Source: Zygnema cylindricum (lineage: Eukaryota; Streptophyta; Zygnematophyceae; Zygnematales; Zygnemataceae). Taken from it: a stretch of 64,000 nt of DNA. Of the stretch, positions 58,002-64,000 are shown piece by piece; positions within the stretch are counted from its first letter, which is position 1; each line of letters starts with the position of its first letter. The position numbers were made by a program, and so were the translations under genes. The DNA lies in assembly GCA_037447655.1 (NCBI GenBank), contig JBBHKE010002252.1:100142-164141 (forward strand), given 5' to 3'. The notes below the pieces were generated by a model, which saw only the letters and a list, made by a program, of their open reading frames with translations, was not told the origin of the DNA and did no database searches.

Positions 58002-59278
58002 TGCAGAAAAAAACTTCCTCTTTCAACTGGAAACAAAGGAATATCCTTTTCTAGCTCCTAGAGCAAACTCCAAACTGGAACTGCTGAGAGTAAATAACTA
58101 AAGCTAAAAGTAAAAGTAAATCAAATATTACATCCTTTAAACCTCAGTAGTAAAGAGCTGAGTAAAAATTGAAAAAACTATAAACCAAGCTGTTTAAGAA
58201 GAAAAACAACAGCAAGCAGAAGTAATGAGAGCAATATTTCACTTATATTGCCTGATAGGAAAGCAAAAAAAGGCTTCCGAACCCTACAATGCTACAGATG
58301 GCGGAATGTACTGTAGCTGTCAGCTTACAGCAGAAAGATTTGGAGGAACTAGAAGTAAAGCTGCTTAGAAAAAAAAAGCACCAAGAAGAGGAATAAACAA
58401 AATTGATTGGCAAAGGAGAGGAGAGAGGAGAGAAAAAAGAAGAAGGATCAAAACTCTGTAATGCTACAGATGGTAGGCTACAGGTGTACAAAAAGCCGCA
58501 GCAGTAAAAACAAAAGTCCCAAACTACAGCCTGTGTCACGTCACGTCATGCAGAACGAAAAAAGACAGACGGAGAAGACGGAGAGCAGGAGAAGAATAGA
58601 AAAGAGAAAACAATCTGTCACGTCACGCATGCACGACAAAAAATATATATTCGGGGACAAAACGAAATGATGGATTCGCAGCGAAAGGAAAGAATTGAGA
58701 CTCCTGTGCCAGAAAACAGACTGGCATGGCTGATGATGTCGACATCATCGAATCGGCATCATATCTCGGCCACTAGCGGTCAGTTTTGGACGATCTGAAT
58801 GAAGCCCTTAAATGCTCGCAGCTAAATAGTGCTTAAGAAGTTAAATCACTTTTATGAGTGACCACATATTCGATGCTTTTTATTCGATTAATTTGTGGCC
58901 ACACGTTCTGAACATTCGATGCTCTTTATTTCGTAATAGCATAGCGGAAAACTACGATGTCTATTATCTTCCATGGAGGCAGTTCAGTTGAGAACTGCCC
59001 TGGTTCCGGGAAAAATCGAAATTCACGGATTAGTCTCAGTTCAGTTAACACTGTATCTTTTTTCAATATTCGATATGGACCGATTTTTGGACCGGAGAGG
59101 GTTTTCTTGAACGTTTCTGAGAGTCCGTACGCAAAACGCAGCAAATAGCCTAATTTACGACCACGTTGTAGTTAATTCCGAGACCTACATAGGACAAAAA
59201 AATTCGAGTCCTCCCAATTCTTAAGGGCGTGACATCGTTTTCCAAAACGCCAAATTTAAAATCCGATCAGCGGTTCCA
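58002..59278. other. 5' flank of the bHLH gene and intergenic DNA
   Basis: The first part should hold the 5' UTR and promoter of the bHLH gene. TGTCACGTCACG-type motifs occur at about 58,534 and 58,616, and a paired ACATTCGATGC-TTTATT motif at about 58,868 and 58,912. No coding sequence is seen, and short frames on both strands near 58,930-59,150 overlap each other without a domain. Confidence 0.5.
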
Positions 59279-59314
59279 GTACACCGTCGATCGTATTTAG
59301 CGTGTTGAACACTA

Positions 59315-59803
59315 CACCGTGAATCGCTATTAGCGTAATGAAATAGATAGCGTAATGAAACAATTAGCGTACTTTACGGTAAATTGTGTTTTTTCGGGTA
59401 CACCATGATACTAATTTATCATGTACTCTAATTTGTAAACTGCTTTGTAAAAATTTTCAGCACATAATATGTCCACACTAAAACATGTATTTGTACGAAA
59501 CTGTTCAATTCGTACGCCGTCGCGTTTTTTTGACATCTGCGTTTGCCGGAAAATATTTACGCAATTATATATTATTATATTTTCTGTACCTTTAAACTTA
59601 AAAATGTACGAAATAGTACAGATCTGGCAGTCCGTACACCACACTATTTAAAAGGGCACTAAATTACAGTTATGAACCGCATTGAGCGGGGTACCTCAAA
59701 TAACGTTCAAAAACATTTAGCGTACTTTATTCTATTTGAGAATTTGCCCCAAAAAAAGGGGTACCCCAATTAGCGTCATGTACGCTAATAGCGATTCGCG
59801 GTG
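59315..59803 (-). mobile_element. 489-bp TA-target MITE, copy 4 (inverted)
   Basis: Reverse orientation, 489 bp, left end preceded by TA (59,313). By eye it matches copy 3, including the shared variants TTTTGAACG, CCGGCAAACG and GTACGAATTG. Its inner end abuts copy 5. Confidence 0.95.
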
Positions 59804-59804
59804 A

Positions 59805-60289
59805 GCGAATCGCTATTAGCGTACATGACGCTAATTGGGGTACCCCTTTTTTTGGGGCAAATTCTCAAATAGAATAAAGTACGCTAAATGTTTTTGCACG
59901 TTATTTGAGGTACCCCGCTCAATGCGGTTCATAACTGTAATTTAGTTCCCTTTTAAATAGTGTGGTGTACGGACTGCCAGATCTGTACTATTCCGTACCT
60001 TTTTAAATTTAAAAGTACAGAAAATATAATAATATATAATTGCGTAAATATTTTCCGGCATACGCAGATGTCAAAAAAACGCGACGGCGTACGATTTGAA
60101 CAGTTTCGTACATATACATATTTTAGTGTGGACATATTATGTGCTGAAAATTTTTACAAATCAGTTTACAAATTAGAGTACATGATAAATTAGTATCATG
60201 GTGTACCCGAAAAAACACAATTTACCGTAAAGTACGCTAATTGTTTCATTACGCTATCTATTTCATTACGCTAATAGCGATTCACGGTG
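59805..60289 (+). mobile_element. 489-bp TA-target MITE, copy 5 (lacks first 4 bp)
   Basis: Forward orientation. The first bases CACC are missing, so it starts GCGAATCGC one base after copy 4. The right end is intact (CGGTG then TA at 60,290). The internal 77-codon frame is open but has no ATG. Confidence 0.94.
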
Positions 60290-60291
60290 TA

Positions 60292-61179
60292 ATTCGGCGC
60301 CCCTAAATTTTGAGGGTTTTACCTAAAATAGGGTAAACGATACTAGTTTTTCCTGTACGCTAATTACGAGATGAACAATTAGTGTACACCATTTTAATTT
60401 ATGTATATTTTTATTAGTGTGGAGTACGGAACGTGTCGGTTCGCATAAAAATATACTTTTGAATTATACAATTAGGGTATTTTCGCATGTGGTAAAGTTA
60501 CAGTTATTTCGTGTCGTTTTCCTTCATAACTTAGAAAAAAACGAGAAAATCCGCAGCCGTACCAAAAAATTGAAATTAGCACCGTAAAAGTTACATTACA
60601 GTGAAACTTTAGACGTACGTAAGTTTGTCGACTAGCGCGATGCAATTTGTCGTTTAGCGCATTTCGACCCATTTTCGCGTCCTTTCATCACACGTTCAAA
60701 CTTTACGTCAAATCACCTCGCGAGGTGATTTTATATATAGTCCAAAAAGGAGAGCGAATAGGAAGATGTTGTCGCACATGTCAGATTTTTTGACAATTTT
60801 TGTCCGCGGAGTACCAAAAAAAAAACCCACTGCACGTTTCCAACCTATGCGTGACTTTTTTCCGTGCGCTTTTTTCCGTACAGGGCCGGAGGGGGGATTC
60901 GACCAACTGACGCCATTTCGCAAAAGCGAAGATGGTGAAAGCGCCTCTCTTTCTCTCCCTCTCCACCTAACGCGTCTATCTCACAATTCTTGCAATGAAA
61001 AAAGGCAAGAAAGGTATCAAATGAATGATCTATGAAAAATATTTGTTTTGGCTGTCTTTTAGCTTAATTTGATGGCAAGTAGAGTGAGAACGGACGAAAA
61101 AACAAAATCGGGAAACCATGGCGGAATGTTTTGGAATTTGTGACGTCGACGCTATCATAAGTACGCGTGACGTCAAAAT
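60292..61179. other. Intergenic, possible decayed MITE sequence
   Basis: 60,355-60,470 has TGTACGCTAATTACG, AGTGTACACC and TTAGTGTGGAGTACGGA segments that recall the 489-bp MITE, suggesting an old relative. A perfect short palindrome TCACCTCGCGAGGTGA is at 60,713-60,728. No gene seen. Confidence 0.45.
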
Positions 61180-61434
61180 GTCACAAACCCTAAACATCTA
61201 CAATGTCACAAGTAGGTAGACGTCTACAACCGTCTCTGTTTTGTAAACGTCATCGATTGTCGCGAGTTTTGTACTCGTGTACAATCGTCACAAATTACAC
61301 CCACGTCTACATCCGTCACAATTTAAAGTTACGATTTCATTTCTTTACATACGAATGCTCTGAAAATTGTACGGAGAATCTTCGCTAAAAAACAAAGTAA
61401 CAAGACTAAGTTTCGGTTACATGCGAAAATACCC
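61180..61434 (-). mobile_element. Harbinger-like element fragment, minus orientation
   Basis: On the minus strand it starts after TAA with GGGTATTTTCGCATGTAACC and continues through ACTTTGTTTTTTAGCGAAG and several GTAGACG motifs, as in the elements at 21,483-22,981. The far end is not clear. A similar isolated end (AGAAAACGAC then CATGGGAAAATGCCC, followed by TAA) is at about 62,265-62,327. Confidence 0.5.
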
Positions 61435-64000
61435 TTACAGATATTTTTAAAAATATCTTCTATCACACGAAAAACTGCCCTGTGAATTAAAAGATTTCGT
61501 ACCTTTACCTGTTTTAGTGTACATTTATTTGTCGCGTATTGCCTACACCCCTAAAAAACCGAAATTAGAGTTAGGAATTAATTACTGTAAAAGTATGCGA
61601 CAGTGTACGAATTGTCAGAATTTGTACTTTTACCTATATTACTGTGAATATCCTCTCGACAAATCAGCTGTACCCATATTGGCGTTCGTTGAAAAATTAG
61701 TGTATAACTTTTTTTTCAAAAAAAATCGTAACGTTTGATTGGTTAGTAAAGTGCTAAGTAGTTAGTAAGAGATTTCGCACGTTTTTGCATTGGTCAGTCT
61801 GAGTCTTTGCTGATCAATGATTGGCCCAGGTAAAAGCCTGTTAAAACGGAGCGATGACTCGTGCCTGGCGAGTCTCGGGCGATGATGGATAAATAGTGAA
61901 GTGTAAGAGGAGAGTCTACATCTTTTTCTTTGGAAAAAGTTTGTGGAAATTCCGGCTGATCTTGGTTCTGAGCGATTAATACCAAATTGGAGAAAAGGCA
62001 TTTTGCATTGAAATCTCTTCCTAACTAAATAGTTTTTTGGTAGTTAAGAGATAGAATTATTAAGAGTGGAGAAGAGTGGCAAACAATATAATAAGAAGGG
62101 TTGAGCCACGAGGGCAAGAGACCAAGCTAATGTTATGTGGACAAAAGCTTCTTCTAATTTAAAGTTGATCTTTATGTGAGTGTTGTCCAATGTGGATGTG
62201 TATTATCCAATGTGTGGAATGTGTGGTTGGGATTGTTTGTAGTAATGGGATTTTTCTGAGAGGTAGGAGATCGTGTTACAGAAAACGACAAAAAAAAACC
62301 TTTACTTTATCACATGGGAAAATGCCCTAACCACTTCACGACAAGTTTGTGTGCTTTCATGGTCGTCTCAATGAGGGCAATGTCTGGCATCTCGGCCGGT
62401 AAGGGGAAAAATAACGCGAGGTTTTTGCGTGCCATCGCGAAAAGACAATCATCGTCCGTTTGAAACATAAAGGTACTAAAACGCATAAAACGCACCCCAA
62501 AAAAAAACGAAGACGCGCATGGAACAAATGTATTATTTATAATATGTGTTGACCGACTATGGCTTTTTAATAAAAGAAGAAGGAAAAAACATTTAATCCG
62601 AAATACTACTACAACTTCATCAAAACGAAACAGTATAGTTGTGAATAACGATTACCGTTAAGATTTAGTGTAAAAAAAATAAGTGTTATTAACTTTAGTT
62701 TTGGTTCAAAGCATTTCGCCACAAACAAATTAACAATGATTTATGCACATAACGTTAATTTGGATACACATTTCTATACTGTAGTCACGATAGTATATGT
62801 TCACGTATCCGACGTTTAAACAGTGAGAACAAGTTCTCGCGATTTTTCCTCGTCTTAATGACTGGAAATTAAGTATGAGTGTGTTTTTTTGTGGCAAAGC
62901 ACATTTCACCTGTTGACGCCTTTACATGACACTTATTTTTAACGTTTGAACGAAATAATGAGCAGTTTTAATGAGCAATGCCACATTTCGTACATTACAC
63001 TGTTTAGAAAATGTCGAAACTGTTGTAATTATTCGCGGTCGAAAACAATTTTATACGTCTTTTTTCGTACATTTTATCCGTACACAAAAAAATATACAAA
63101 ATTTACGAAAAGTTACAAAACTATAAATAATAATGCATTTTTGGGAAAATGTAAAAGTCTGTACGATTGGTACCTTCATGGTTTGAAAATGAATGGTGGC
63201 GGATAAATCAGTCTCTGCGAATGCATGAGAGAGTAACGGGAATTAAGCGAACCTCTAGAAGACAAGGGAGTTAATGCCTTAAAAGACAAAATACAAAAGA
63301 TGATAAAAGGAAATAAACATAAATGAATGAGAGGAGAGTGTATTTTTTGTTTCAAAAATTATTTTTTACTGTTAACGAACTCGTAATAAATAAAAAGGAG
63401 AGTTCGTCACTCATGGTAAGCATAATGCGTTCCTACAGGTTATAAGGAAAAAAGCTTTAACTGAAAAAAAAATGAACAAAAAAATAAGGTACAAATGATT
63501 ATTTTAGGTGGATGAAACCATAAAGAGGTTTTGTAAGAAAAGATAAAATATGAATGTTATGGTACAAAACACACTTATGGACTTTTTTCTACTGTATGTT
63601 GTGGACTTTTTCCCGCACTTTATACAACTTCTCTTTGTTTATTTGTCTACAAACCGTCTCAAGCGATTAACCAATGAACGTCATGGATGACACATGTATC
63701 CTATCTTTTAATATTTTATCAACTTTTGGATCTCCTTTCCTAACCTCTAATAAATCTCAATTCAAATTTTGAACTTCTCAAAATATCCATTAGAGTAACA
63801 CCTTACATAATTCGAAAAGTGATTCCTCGACAGTTGGGCGTCGTCAAGGCACCCTAAGTAAAACGTACCAAAACCAACATCTCTCCTAGCTACGACATAG
63901 TGCGCGGTCTTCATGTTTAGTCTGTGTTTTGGTTGTAAGAGCCTCATTGCTGAACGTCACCCAGATACACACTAAGTCACTAACATACGGTCATTTGTGG
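61435..64000. other. Intergenic to window end, no gene seen
   Basis: AT-rich DNA with short unconvincing frames (61,517-61,738, 62,946-63,206) lacking recognisable domains. Apart from the Harbinger-like end near 62,327, I see no repeat structure. Confidence 0.5.

Noticed and set aside
61517-63206. Small Cys/Lys-rich proteins (61,517-61,738; 62,946-63,206)
   Set aside because: No recognisable domain, splice structure or second copy; AT-rich chance frames are more likely.

Overview
The window looks like nuclear DNA of a land plant. It carries a plant-type Qa-SNARE (syntaxin of plants, SYP1 group), a GEM-like GRAM-domain gene and a subfamily-XII-type bHLH gene, both of the latter with GT-AG introns. 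Ty1/copia retrotransposons have a primer-binding site matching the anticodon arm of plant initiator tRNA-Met. No bacterial-style operons, rRNA genes or CRISPR arrays are visible. A non-seed plant (bryophyte, lycophyte or fern) is my guess from the kind of transposon load and a LINE-like reverse-transcriptase remnant; the species cannot be fixed from the sequence.

Region 1 (1-27,513) is a nest of Ty1/copia elements. Element A (window start to 6,425) has copia-type LTRs and a broken gag but no pol; its interior is a purine-rich, Lys/Glu-rich stretch. It is followed by a plus-strand LTR (6,426-7,590) abutting a minus-strand copia remnant (7,591-10,465). Element B (10,466-12,409 and 18,620-20,984) is split inside its reverse transcriptase by element C (12,410-18,619), the most complete copy, with LTRs about 97-98% identical and a target-site duplication AATAC/AATAG. 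Two tandem Harbinger-like elements (21,483-22,981) lie before element D (23,097-27,508, TSD TAAAT), which keeps gag and part of RNase H but has lost integrase and RT.

Region 2 (27,514-46,554) holds the single-exon syntaxin gene (29,303-30,226, minus), MITEs with TA target sites, CT-rich and 24-bp satellite arrays, a solo LTR (35,246-36,132, TSD CACAA), a LINE-like RT remnant (36,223-37,925, minus), a 1.66-kb segmental duplication (37,775-39,435 and 41,642-43,792), a syntaxin 3' fragment, and the five-exon GRAM-domain gene (44,256-46,554, plus).

Region 3 (46,555-64,000) contains the ten-exon bHLH gene (49,816-58,001, minus), whose loop-coding segment I cannot find, an inverted pair of 489-bp MITEs forming a ~975-bp palindrome (59,315-60,289), and repeat-rich intergenic DNA.

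The three intact host genes (vesicle fusion, a GRAM-domain stress/ABA-type protein, a transcription factor) have no evident joint pathway. The most distinctive signal is in the copia family. In eight LTR 3' ends the gag start codon, or in one case its mutated ACG, sits exactly 20 nt before the LTR end. In the elements whose internal region is intact, the reading frame then runs through the primer-binding site, which therefore encodes a fixed Val-Met-Gly-Pro-Pro peptide.
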